Assembly (NCBI RefSeq): GCF_016859125.1
Contig: NZ_CP069338.1
Span: 10,419,501 to 10,483,500, forward strand
DNA length: 64,000 nucleotides
Origin: Archangium violaceum
GTDB lineage: Bacteria; Myxococcota; Myxococcia; Myxococcales; Myxococcaceae
Direction of reading: 5' to 3'
The notes below the pieces were generated by a model. It did no database searches. It saw only the letters and a list, made by a program, of their open reading frames with translations, and was not told where the DNA came from. Of this stretch, positions 1 through 8,142 are shown piece by piece (within the stretch, counting starts at the first letter, position 1; each line of letters begins with the position of its first letter). Position numbers and translations under genes: made by a program.

Positions 1-815
1 TCCACCACGTCCTCAAGGACTTCGCCGCCAAGACGGGCATCGACCTGGCCACGGATCCGGTGGCCATGCAGCGCATCAAGGACCTCGCCGAGCGCACGAA
101 GATCGATCTGTCGGCGCGCGACGACGTGCAGTTCAACATCCCCTTCATCACGATGACGGCGCAGGGCCAGCCGCTGAACATCGAGATGAAGTTCACGCGC
201 AAGATGCTGCAGCAGCTCACCAACCACCTGGTGGACCGGACGCTGCAGATGGTGGCGCGGGTGCTGGTGGACTCGGGGCTGAGCACCAAGGACATCGACG
301 AGGTGCTGCTGGTGGGCGGGCAGACGCGCATGCCAATCGTCCAGGACCGGTTGACGAAGTTCTTCGGCAAGACGCCGAGCAAGGGCGTGCACCCGGACGA
401 GGCGGTGGCGGTGGGCGCGGCGCTGTACGCGAAGTCCCTGGAGGACAACTCGAGCCTGCGGCTGCAGCTGCTGGACGTGATCCCGATGGCCATCGGCCTG
501 GAGCGCGCGGGCGGGGCGTTCCACACGGTGTTCCCGCGCAACGCGCCAATCCCCAACGCCCGGCAGCTGGTGGCGACCACGAGCATGGACAACCAGACCG
601 AGCTGGCCATGCGCATCTACCAGGGCGACCACGAGCAGGTGGTGAAGAACGATCTGCTGGGCGAGTTCACGTTCTCGGGGATCCGCCCGGCCCGAGCGGG
701 CTCGGTGCAGGTGGAGATCACCTTCGACGTGAACGTGGAAGGCATCCTCACCATGCGCGCCAGGGATCCGGCCACCGGCCGGGAGATGAACACCACGGTC
801 CGCGTGAGCAGCTGA
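1..815 (+). CDS. Hsp70/DnaK-family chaperone, 3' part only
   Basis: The coding frame begins before the window (first full codon at 3) and gives the last 270 residues of an Hsp70. Visible are the C-terminal half of the ATPase domain, with the phosphate-2 motif LLVGGQTRMP and the HPDEAVAVGAALYA segment, and then the beta-sandwich substrate-binding domain (from about LQLLDVIPMAIGLE to the end). The protein stops at TTVRVSS, where DnaK would continue into its alpha-helical lid, so this Hsp70 lacks the lid and any disordered tail. Myxobacteria carry many Hsp70 paralogues, some tied to motility and development; which one this is cannot be told. The stop is followed within 10 bases by a REP-like palindrome. 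Confidence 0.9.
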   Translation, partial: HHVLKDFAAKTGIDLATDPVAMQRIKDLAERTKIDLSARDDVQFNIPFITMTAQGQPLNIEMKFTRKMLQQLTNHLVDRTLQMVARVLVDSGLSTKDIDEVLLVGGQTRMPIVQDRLTKFFGKTPSKGVHPDEAVAVGAALYAKSLEDNSSLRLQLLDVIPMAIGLERAGGAFHTVFPRNAPIPNARQLVATTSMDNQTELAMRIYQGDHEQVVKNDLLGEFTFSGIRPARAGSVQVEITFDVNVEGILTMRARDPATGREMNTTVRVSS

Positions 816-818
816 CCT

Positions 819-1229
819 TTACTTCCCCTCTCCCGCCGGGAGAGGGACGGGGTGAGGGGACGTGCTCATCTGGTTCCAGATCCGTGTGAGCACGGCCTCG
901 GTCTCCTGCAGCACCTCCCGATTGGAAAACCGCAACACCGTGAGGCCGTGCGCCTCCAGGAACTCCGTGCGCGCCGCATCTCGGGCCTGTTGCTCGGGCC
1001 GCGCATGGCCGTCCCCGTCCAGTTCGAGGGCCAGCTTCGCCTCGTGTGCGTAGAAGTCGAGGATGTAGGGGCCGAACTGATGCTGGCGCCGGAACTTCAC
1101 GCCCATGAGTTGACGGGCCCTCAGCAGCCTCCACAGCAGGGACTCCGCATCCGTGGTGTTCGCCCGGAGCCGCCGACACAGATCGAGCAACCCGAGTTGA
1201 CTCAGTTCACCGTGTGACGCGCGATGCAC
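819..1229 (-). CDS. DUF559-family endonuclease-like protein
   Basis: This 136-residue protein matches the DUF559 pattern, a small PD-(D/E)XK/Vsr-like nuclease fold. It has an N-terminal LLWRLLRARQL helix, the core FRRQHQFGPYILDFYAHEA with conserved D, then LALELDGDGH with acidic residues and a C-terminal TVLRFSNREVL strand. The start is GTG at 1229, three bases from a REP-like palindrome. The last codons (about SPHPVPLPAGEGK) are encoded by a second, inverted copy of the same palindrome. Biochemical function of the family is largely unproven; nuclease activity is inferred from fold. Confidence 0.8.
   Translation of the reverse strand: MHRASHGELSQLGLLDLCRRLRANTTDAESLLWRLLRARQLMGVKFRRQHQFGPYILDFYAHEAKLALELDGDGHARPEQQARDAARTEFLEAHGLTVLRFSNREVLQETEAVLTRIWNQMSTSPHPVPLPAGEGK
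825..859 (-). repeat. REP-like palindrome, copy 1
   Basis: A 9-bp perfect stem CCCTCTCCC (826-834) / GGGAGAGGG (838-846) with a 3-base loop is followed by GACGGGGTGAGGGG. The same element recurs at 1233 and 6194, in the opposite orientation to this copy. It lies 9 bases after the Hsp70 stop and inside the 3' end of the DUF559 gene, so it may also act as a transcription end or RNA-stability hairpin for the Hsp70 message. Confidence 0.75.
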
Positions 1230-1232
1230 GTA

Positions 1233-1265
1233 CCCTCACCCCGACCCTCTCCCGAGGGGAGAGGG
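1233..1265 (+). repeat. REP-like palindrome, copy 2
   Basis: CCCTCACCCCGA leads into the stem CCCTCTCCC (1245-1253) / GGGAGAGGG (1257-1265). It is inverted relative to copy 1, and the pair brackets the DUF559 gene like terminal inverted repeats, with this copy three bases upstream of its GTG start. Confidence 0.75.
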
Positions 1266-1300
1266 AGAGGTGCGTACCACGGACCGGGAGATTACCCCCT

Positions 1301-1341
1301 GAAATGAAAAACCCCCGTGCCTCGGCGGGCAACGGGGGTTT
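1301..1341 (-). terminator. Rho-independent terminator of clpX
   Basis: Read on the minus strand, 25 bases after the clpX stop, a stem of AAACCCCCGT with ACGGGGGTTT (1309-1318 pairing with 1332-1341) and an inner GCC/GGC pairing is followed by TTTTCATTTC. This is a typical intrinsic terminator. Confidence 0.75.
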
Positions 1342-1366
1342 CCCCTGTGGAAGATGAAGTGGGCCT

Positions 1367-2644
<1,278 letters not shown>

Positions 2645-2845
2645 TGCCGCCTCCGAGTTCACCGACCCCGGTTCCCCGGAGCCTATCAGCCGACACCACC
2701 ACACCCAAGTCGTTTGGCTGCCCACGTCTCGAACAGCCTTCCGCCAAAATATAGGCCCCGGTTGAATCCACAGGAAGCCCATCCCGAATGTGTCGTCCAA
2801 CGGGCTGTGCACCGTCGGACGGGGTCAGCGTTGAGTAACACTCGT
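2645..2845. other. Intergenic region upstream of clpX
   Basis: About 200 bases without a gene between clpX and the next upstream minus-strand gene. On the minus strand CCTATATTTTGG (around 2743-2754) is a plausible -10 (TATATT), but no good -35 was found at 16-18 bases. Nothing else was recognised. Confidence 0.3.
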
Positions 2846-3478
2846 TCAGGCGTCATTCACGCCCGAAGCGAGCTCCTCCAGATCCTGGGCGAGGGCGCCC
2901 GCCCGCTCGGCGATGGCATGGGGAACCCGGCGGCACCCGGACACCTCGGCGGCCAGCTTACGGGCCATCTGGGCCAGCTTGCGCACCTGGAAGCTCTCCG
3001 GAGGGGGCTCCGGCGGCGGCCGGGGGAAGCGCTCCACGATCTCCTTCTTGAGCTCGTTCGGCGGCTTCTCGGGGTCCCAGATACTGTCACGCAGTGAACG
3101 ATACTCCTGCGGCGAGAGCTGGCCACGCTCCTCGGCGTCCGCCAGGACCTCGATGACCTCGAAGGCCGGGGCCTTCTGGGGGAAGTCCGGCTGGGCCACA
3201 TCCTCGGCGGGCTCGTGCTTGGCCAGGAAGCTGAACGAGCGCGTCAGCTTCAGGGCCGTCTGCTTCTTGATGTGGAGCTCCTTGAGGCAGTAGGCCTCGA
3301 AGGAGGCGTAGCCCCAGGGCTCCCAGAGGTTCTCGTCCCGCACCTGGACGAGCAGCTTGCCCAGCTCGGCCCAGGTGGACTTGAAGCGCTTGGCCGCCAC
3401 CAGGACGGTGTGGCGGAAGGTGCCCGGGGGCACGGACGCGGCCTTCTTCTCGATGTCGACTTCTGCAGCGGTCACCAT
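2846..3478 (-). CDS. Conserved hypothetical protein, possible DNA-binding
   Basis: A 210-residue soluble protein of unrecognised family. After a short N-terminus it has a helical segment (about 20-90) containing EAYCLKELHIKKQTALKL, which looks like a helix-turn-helix or SAM-like unit. A helical middle, a proline-rich linker (FPRPPPEPPPESF, about 150-162) and a helical C-terminus follow. There is no signal peptide or membrane segment. ATG at 3478 has an AGGGGG ribosome site directly upstream. It is on the same strand as clpX but 200 bases away, so operon membership is doubtful. DNA binding is inference only. Confidence 0.6.
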   Translation of the reverse strand: MVTAAEVDIEKKAASVPPGTFRHTVLVAAKRFKSTWAELGKLLVQVRDENLWEPWGYASFEAYCLKELHIKKQTALKLTRSFSFLAKHEPAEDVAQPDFPQKAPAFEVIEVLADAEERGQLSPQEYRSLRDSIWDPEKPPNELKKEIVERFPRPPPEPPPESFQVRKLAQMARKLAAEVSGCRRVPHAIAERAGALAQDLEELASGVNDA

Positions 3479-3546
3479 GCCCCCTGTATCGGGCAGGAAA
3501 ACCGAGGGGGCAAAAAAGCGGCCCGCTGCCCCCCAACATCCTCCGC

Positions 3547-4482
3547 CTATTTCCTACCGATGGTGAACGCGAGGTTCACCGTGGCGCGCTCCCCCGTGTA
3601 GGGCTTGAAGGGCCACTTCTTCATCTCGCTCAGCAGGCAGTCGAAGAGCGGGCCCTTCTTGAGCTGCGGGTGGTCCACCCAGAGCTGCGCCACCCGGCCA
3701 TCGTTGCCGATGGTGAACTCGAGCGGCACCTTGGCGGCGAACCCTGGACGGCGCTCGGCCTCTTCCTTGAAGCAGTGGTAGAGCGTGCTCTGGGACTTCT
3801 TCACCACCCGGTTGATGGCCGCCTGATCGTAGTTGACCTCCGTCGACAGGCCGTCCGCGTCCGTGGTCACCCTGCCCGTCGGACGCCCTCCCGAGGGACG
3901 GCGATCCGGCTTCTGCGACAGCGAGGCCGAGGCCACCTTCTCCGTCTTCCCGGTCTTGTCCGGCGGCGTCTCGGTGGGCTTGCTGGGGAGCTTCTCCGGC
4001 TTCGGTCCGCCCGGGTAGTCGAACAGTTCCTCGGGCACGGAGCGCTTCGCCACGGTGATGACGGGCGGGTCCACCTGGATGGCGAGCTCCCCGCGATCCA
4101 CGCTCGGCAGGTACACGACCGAATAGCGCGCGATCTGCCACGCGCCCAGCCCCAGCCCTCCGAGCACCACCGCCGCCACGCCGCCGGTGATGAGTCGCGC
4201 GCGGTTGCGCCGGGCCCGCGCGGCCCGGGCCTCGGCCTCCACCCGCAGCTTCACCGCCGCCTTGGAGACGTGGAGCTTGAAGGCGTCCAGGTCCTTGAGC
4301 TTGCGGAAGCCGCTCGGGCCCGAGGCGGACACGTCCGTCTCACCGGTCAGCTCCCCGGTGTACAGCTTCTCCACCACCTGGTGCCCGGTCAGGGGTCCGA
4401 GGACGAGGTCCCCCTGACGGTAAAGCCACTGGGAATCGAGCTGCGCCCTCTCGAGGTCATGGAGATCTTGTGCGGCCGACAT
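3547..4482 (-). CDS. GYF-domain / AgmX-PglI C-terminal domain membrane protein
   Basis: This 311-residue protein begins with a GYF_2-like domain (about 17-72; motifs WLYRQGDLVLGPLT and TGETDV), which usually binds proline-rich peptides. One membrane helix follows (about 96-117), then a proline/lysine-rich periplasmic spacer and a C-terminal domain (about 222-311) of the AgmX/PglI type. That domain carries Cys residues in LYHCFKEE and FDCLLSEMKKWPF and resembles TonB C-termini. In Myxococcus this architecture occurs in gliding-motility proteins. ATG at 4482 gives the natural N-terminus; upstream codons in the frame overlap the divergent truA. Motility or energy-transducing envelope function is inferred. 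Confidence 0.75.
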   Translation of the reverse strand: MSAAQDLHDLERAQLDSQWLYRQGDLVLGPLTGHQVVEKLYTGELTGETDVSASGPSGFRKLKDLDAFKLHVSKAAVKLRVEAEARAARARRNRARLITGGVAAVVLGGLGLGAWQIARYSVVYLPSVDRGELAIQVDPPVITVAKRSVPEELFDYPGGPKPEKLPSKPTETPPDKTGKTEKVASASLSQKPDRRPSGGRPTGRVTTDADGLSTEVNYDQAAINRVVKKSQSTLYHCFKEEAERRPGFAAKVPLEFTIGNDGRVAQLWVDHPQLKKGPLFDCLLSEMKKWPFKPYTGERATVNLAFTIGRK

Positions 4483-4543
4483 GGGCCGGGAAGTATCCCA
4501 GGCCACACGGGCCACTACAACGCCCCTCAACCCCCCACCCTCC

Positions 4544-5401
4544 GTGAAAAGAACCCCCGCCACCCTGTGGATCTGGTACCGCGGCACCCGCTTCATCGGT
4601 TTCCAGCGCCAGCCAGGCGGCCTTACCGTGCAGGAGGCCCTCGAGGACTCCATGCGCAGGGCCGGGGTCCCCTACCCCATCATGCCCGCCGGCCGCACCG
4701 ACCGCGGCGTCCACGCGCGCATGCAGGTGGTGAGTGTCCGGCTTCCTCCCTGCTACACCCCGGAGATGCTCGCCGAGCGGCTCCCCCCACAGCTCCCGCC
4801 GGATCTCGGGCTGTGCGTGGCCAGGCGTGCTCCCGATGGTTTCCACTCCCAATGGAGCGCCGTCGGCAAGGAGTACCGCTACCGCGTCCAGCTCGGCGGC
4901 ACCCCGTCCGAGGCGTGGCGGCCCTTCGTGATGGAGCCCTCGCGCGAGCCCCGGTTGGAGGGCGCGGTGCTGAAGCCGGAGCGGATCTCGGAGTTGCTCG
5001 GCGCCATGGTGGGCCGCCGCGACTTCTACGCCTTCCACGAGCACTCCAGTCAGCGCAAGCCGCGCACGCTGGAGTCGGCCACCCTGCACGAGCTGGGGGG
5101 CGGTCTCTTCGAGTTCCGGCTTCGGGGAGATGGCTTCGGCCGCTACCAGGTCCGCTACCTGGTGGGCTCCACGCTGCTCACCGCCTCGGGCGCCCTCTCC
5201 GAGGAGCGCTTCCGCGCCGCGCTCGACTCGGGCACCACCATCCCCGGCCTCAAGGCCCCCGCCCAGGGGCTCCTGCTCTGGGAGGTGCACTACCCGTCCG
5301 ACAAGGAGCCCTTCCCGCCCGAGGAGCGGGCCCTCGCCCCGGGTCTCCCCTCGGCGCCCCCCTTCCGCCTCCCGGCCGAAGCGGACGCCCAGGCCGCCTA
5401 G
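4544..5401 (+). CDS. truA: tRNA pseudouridine(38-40) synthase TruA
   Basis: TruA converts U38-U40 of tRNA anticodon arms to pseudouridine. The catalytic aspartate is Asp53 in AGRTDRGVHA. The substrate-loop and core motifs KEYRYRV, RRDFYAFHEHSS and GDGFGRYQVRYLVG are present. With the GTG start at 4544 the protein has 285 residues. An in-frame ATG at 4481 would add 21 unconvincing residues and overlap the start of the divergent GYF gene, so the GTG is preferred although neither start has a strong ribosome site. The 3' end overlaps the stop of the small minus-strand RHH gene by 2 bases. Confidence 0.9.
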   Translation: MKRTPATLWIWYRGTRFIGFQRQPGGLTVQEALEDSMRRAGVPYPIMPAGRTDRGVHARMQVVSVRLPPCYTPEMLAERLPPQLPPDLGLCVARRAPDGFHSQWSAVGKEYRYRVQLGGTPSEAWRPFVMEPSREPRLEGAVLKPERISELLGAMVGRRDFYAFHEHSSQRKPRTLESATLHELGGGLFEFRLRGDGFGRYQVRYLVGSTLLTASGALSEERFRAALDSGTTIPGLKAPAQGLLLWEVHYPSDKEPFPPEERALAPGLPSAPPFRLPAEADAQAA

Positions 5402-5562
5402 TCGACCAGCCGCTCCTCGTACTTCGTCAGCAGATCCGAGATCGCCTCCCGGAGGTACTCGCTCTGGCGGATCCTCGTCGACCGCGACAGCTCCTTGAGC
5501 GCATCCAGCTTCTCGCGGTTGAGACGGAACACCACCGAGGTGAGACGAGGATTCATGTCCAT
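5398..5562 (-). CDS. Ribbon-helix-helix (CopG-type) small regulator
   Basis: A 54-residue protein read directly from the minus strand. An N-terminal strand RLTSVVFRLNREKL is followed by two helices around RSTRIRQSEYLREAI, the ribbon-helix-helix pattern of CopG/Arc-type dimeric repressors. AGGAG lies 9 bases before ATG 5562; a second ATG two codons later is also possible. Such proteins are often antitoxins, but no toxin gene is adjacent. Three GGATCA repeats spaced 11 bp apart about 70-100 bases upstream are a candidate binding site. The gene is too short for usual ORF cut-offs. Confidence 0.75.
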   Translation of the reverse strand: MDMNPRLTSVVFRLNREKLDALKELSRSTRIRQSEYLREAISDLLTKYEERLVD

Positions 5563-5632
5563 GTGCGTTGTCTCCTACAGGTGCGCACAACGTCTCACAG
5601 ACGCATCGGATCGCAAGAAAATCATCAGACCC

Positions 5633-5665
5633 GTTGGATCACCCGTGGATCAGAAACGGATCACA
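5633..5665. promoter_or_regulatory. Three 11-bp-phased GGATCA repeats (candidate operator)
   Basis: GGATCA occurs at 5636, 5647 and 5658, exactly one helical turn apart, upstream of the RHH regulator gene and at the very 3' end of the outer-membrane protein gene. RHH repressors commonly bind phased short repeats as arrays of dimers, so autoregulation is a reasonable guess. Confidence 0.4.
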
Positions 5666-6170
5666 GGCCCCAGCGCACGCCGGTGCACAGCTCTACGTCC
5701 AATCGGAGTCCGGATCCAAATCCCAGCTGCGCGCCCAGCCCTCCGTAGAGGGAAATGCGCTCCGTCAGGGTGCGCCGGGCCCCCAGGCTCAACCGCGGAC
5801 CCGCCCAGAAGCCCGGTCGGACGTGCACCCCGGCGCCCACCTCCGTGTAGCTGCGCCACACGTCCGTGATCTCGAAGACGCTCCTCCAGCCCCCGTGCGC
5901 CGACAGGCTGAAGCCCGGCGCTCCTCCTCCCACTCGCCCCAGCAGGAAGAGCTCGTCCTCCTCGTATCCCACCGGGATGCTGCCCCCGAGCTCCAGCAGG
6001 CCGCTGAGTCCCCGATTCAGTTCCGTGCCCTGGAAGCCCTCCGTGTGCGTCAGCACCGGTCCGGCCTGCAGCGCCGGTGTCCGGAGCGGCCGGCGTGGAA
6101 TGATCCAGGTCTCCGCCAGGGCCAGCGTGGGGAGTATCGCGAACAGGAGCGATAGCGGGAGGTGGCGCAT
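5661..6170 (-). CDS. Predicted outer-membrane beta-barrel protein
   Basis: A 169-residue secreted protein. Its signal peptide is MRHLPLSLLFAILPTLALA with cleavage after ALA. The remainder is glycine-rich with alternating hydrophobic strands, as in small outer-membrane barrels, and ends in the strand-like CTGVRWGL. ATG at 6170 was chosen because it opens the signal peptide; upstream in-frame codons run through a REP-like palindrome. The gene lies downstream of larE on the same strand. No specific family was recognised. Confidence 0.65.
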   Translation of the reverse strand: MRHLPLSLLFAILPTLALAETWIIPRRPLRTPALQAGPVLTHTEGFQGTELNRGLSGLLELGGSIPVGYEEDELFLLGRVGGGAPGFSLSAHGGWRSVFEITDVWRSYTEVGAGVHVRPGFWAGPRLSLGARRTLTERISLYGGLGAQLGFGSGLRLDVELCTGVRWGL

Positions 6171-6193
6171 GGGAAGAACCCGGGGGCGACAGA

Positions 6194-6227
6194 CCCTCAC
6201 CCCGACCCTCTCCCGGGGGGGAGAGGG
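6194..6227 (+). repeat. REP-like palindrome, copy 3
   Basis: CCCTCACCCCGA followed by the stem CCCTCTCCC (6206-6214) / GGGAGAGGG (6219-6227), the same element and orientation as copy 2. It sits between larE and the outer-membrane protein gene. Confidence 0.75.
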
Positions 6228-6235
6228 AGGGTTGA

Positions 6236-7120
6236 TCAGCTCACCACGGGAAGCGGGTGGCTGTCCGCCGCCGGGCGCTGGATTCCCGCCGCGTCGTTCA
6301 TCCGTCCCGAACGGAATGGCTCGAGATCCAGGGCCACGAACTTGAACCCCAGCGCCTTCAGCGCCGCGTCCACCTCGCGCCTCACCTCCGCCGACAGGAA
6401 GCGCTCGTACTCGTCCGCCGACAGCTCGATGCGCGCGATCTCCTGGTGGTACCTCACCCGGAACTGACGGAAGCCCCTCTTGCGCAGCTCCGACTCCGCC
6501 CCCGCGATCTGGAACAGGCGCTCCCTCGTCACCGACGTCCCGTAGGGGATCCGCGACGCCAGGCACGCCATCTGCGGCTTGTCCCACGTGGGCAGCCCCA
6601 GCGCGTGGCTCCACGCCCGGATCTCCTCCTTCGTCAGCCCCGCCTTCGCCAGCGGCGACTGCACCGCGTGCTCCTTCGCCGCCTGGTGCCCCGGCCGGTG
6701 ATCCTTGAAGTCGTCCGCGTTGAAGCCGTCCAGCACCACCTCCAGCCCCAGCTCCTTCCGCTTCGCCTCGCAGAGGTCGTACAGCTCCGTCTTGCAGAAG
6801 TAGCAGCGGTTCGTCGGGTTGGCCGCGTAGCTCGGGTTGGCCAGCTCGTCGCTCGACACCACCACGTGCCGCGCCCCCATCCGCGCCGCCAGCTCCCGAG
6901 CCTCCCGCTCCTCCTCCGGCGCCACCGACGCCGACAGCGCCGTCAGCGCCAACGCCCGCTCCCCCAGCTCCTCCACCGCGATCTTCAGGACGAACGTGGA
7001 GTCCACCCCTCCCGAGAACGCCACCAGCGCCGAACCGTGCGCGCGCAACGCCGCACGCATCGCCTCCAGCTTGGGACGGGAGGAGTCACACAGGGCCTGG
7101 ATCCGCTCGGGCGTCAGCAT
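6236..7120 (-). CDS. larE: LarE-type ATP-dependent sulfur transferase
   Basis: This 294-residue PP-loop enzyme has the ATP pyrophosphatase loop SGGVDS (36-41). LarE proteins adenylate and sulfurate a nicotinate-derived cofactor of nickel-pincer enzymes, or related substrates. Three cysteines stand out: Cys106 and Cys109 in NRCYFCK, and Cys186 in ACLASRIPYG. The three-cysteine type is reported to bind a [4Fe-4S] cluster and to act catalytically, unlike the single-cysteine sacrificial enzyme of Lactobacillus. No larA, larB or larC lies in the window, so the substrate is unknown. It follows the APS kinase gene on the same strand after a terminator-like hairpin. Confidence 0.85.
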   Translation of the reverse strand: MLTPERIQALCDSSRPKLEAMRAALRAHGSALVAFSGGVDSTFVLKIAVEELGERALALTALSASVAPEEEREARELAARMGARHVVVSSDELANPSYAANPTNRCYFCKTELYDLCEAKRKELGLEVVLDGFNADDFKDHRPGHQAAKEHAVQSPLAKAGLTKEEIRAWSHALGLPTWDKPQMACLASRIPYGTSVTRERLFQIAGAESELRKRGFRQFRVRYHQEIARIELSADEYERFLSAEVRREVDAALKALGFKFVALDLEPFRSGRMNDAAGIQRPAADSHPLPVVS

Positions 7121-7141
7121 GGGGGCACCTCTATAAACGAA

Positions 7142-7173
7142 GAACCCCCGGGTTGCTCATGCAACCTGGGGGT
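7142..7173 (-). terminator. Terminator-like hairpin after the APS kinase gene
   Basis: A 13-bp stem (7144-7156 with 7161-7173, one non-Watson-Crick pair) and a 4-base loop. On the minus strand it is followed by TTCTTCGTTT. It lies between the kinase stop and the larE start and probably ends or attenuates the upstream transcript. Confidence 0.6.
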
Positions 7174-7207
7174 CCGACCCTCCCTCGAAAGGAAGAGGCA
7201 AGCCCGG

Positions 7208-7951
7208 CTAGCGGGCCTTGCGCTTGGTCGCCGCCGCCTTCTTGGCCGGCTTGGCCACCCGGGCCGCCCGCGCCGCCGGACGCGCCTTGGCACCCTTGCC
7301 CGCCTTGGCCGCCGTCTTCGCCGCCTTGGCCGGCTTCGCCGACGACACCCGCGTCACCGGCGTCTTCGTGGGCGGCTGCGCCTTCATCTTCTTGCCCGTG
7401 ATGATCTTCAGCTCCTCGGACGTCACGTACCCGAGGTCCAGCAGCGACTGGAAGATCTTCCCCGCCCCCTCCTCCACGCTCTCCTGATCCGAGTGGATCA
7501 CCACCTCGGCCGAGGCCGGCGGCTCATACGGCTCGGTGATGCCGATGAAGTTGGGGATCTCCCCGCTCAGCGCCTTCTTGTAGCGCCCCGTGCTGTCCCG
7601 CTCGATGAGCTTCTCGGTCGGGCAGTCCACGTACACCTCGATGTAACGGCCGATCGTCCGGCGATTCTCCTCACGGGCCGCCTTGTAGGGGCTCACGCAG
7701 GGAACCAGCACCGCCACGTTGTTGCGCGTGAGCAGACCCGCCACGAAACCCAGCCGGCGCACGAGCGTATTGCGCTCGTCCTTGCTGTCTCCCATGCCCT
7801 GCCACAGAGCACCCTCGAGCTCGTTCTCATCGAGGATTTCCACGTTGCGATCGACCTGCCGGAGCCGGGCCGCGATGTAGGCAGCCATCGTACTCTTGCC
7901 GGTACCGGACATGCCGGTCAGCCAAACGGTAAAACCAGTCATCTGCGCCAT
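7208..7951 (-). CDS. cysC: Adenylylsulfate (APS) kinase with basic histone-H1-like tail
   Basis: The first 185 or so of 247 residues form a CysC kinase that phosphorylates APS to PAPS. It has P-loop GMSGTGKS (13-20), the DENELEGALWQGMG region and the family motifs FVAGLLTRNNVAVLV and VSPYKAAREENR. The last 60 residues (about 188-247) are almost only Ala, Lys, Pro and Arg in AKPAKAAK-like repeats, resembling bacterial histone-H1-like tails, and are not part of a normal CysC. ATG at 7951 is chosen; ATG 7942 also fits. A promoter-like pair lies at 8032-8061. No cysD, cysN or cysH is nearby. Confidence 0.88.
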   Translation of the reverse strand: MAQMTGFTVWLTGMSGTGKSTMAAYIAARLRQVDRNVEILDENELEGALWQGMGDSKDERNTLVRRLGFVAGLLTRNNVAVLVPCVSPYKAAREENRRTIGRYIEVYVDCPTEKLIERDSTGRYKKALSGEIPNFIGITEPYEPPASAEVVIHSDQESVEEGAGKIFQSLLDLGYVTSEELKIITGKKMKAQPPTKTPVTRVSSAKPAKAAKTAAKAGKGAKARPAARAARVAKPAKKAAATKRKAR

Positions 7952-8031
7952 ACGGGTCCCAAACTCCCTGCGCCTTCCGGGGGCTTCAACTCCGTGCCCC
8001 CCAAGAGCGCGGCAGATCAAAAGTCGGGGGC

Positions 8032-8061
8032 GTTATAGACGAAAATCACGTCGTTTGACAA
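8032..8061 (-). promoter_or_regulatory. Predicted sigma-70-type promoter for cysC
   Basis: On the minus strand TTGTCA (8061-8056) and TATAAC (8037-8032) are separated by 18 bases. Each matches five of six consensus positions, and the -10 lies about 80 bases upstream of the cysC start. Confidence 0.45.
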
Positions 8062-8142
8062 TTCGTGCCCACCTTTCCGCAGGTAGGGGGGACAGGCGGC
8101 CAGGTGCCCGTCTTCTCAAGGGATTTCCAAGGGTTGGATGAT

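Noticed and set aside
4481-4543. Longer N-terminus for TruA from ATG 4481
   Set aside because: The extra 21 residues do not resemble TruA, and the codon overlaps the start of the divergent gene.
7952-8142. Possible riboswitch upstream of cysC
   Set aside because: No SAM or other known riboswitch core was recognised; only a promoter-like pair is supported.
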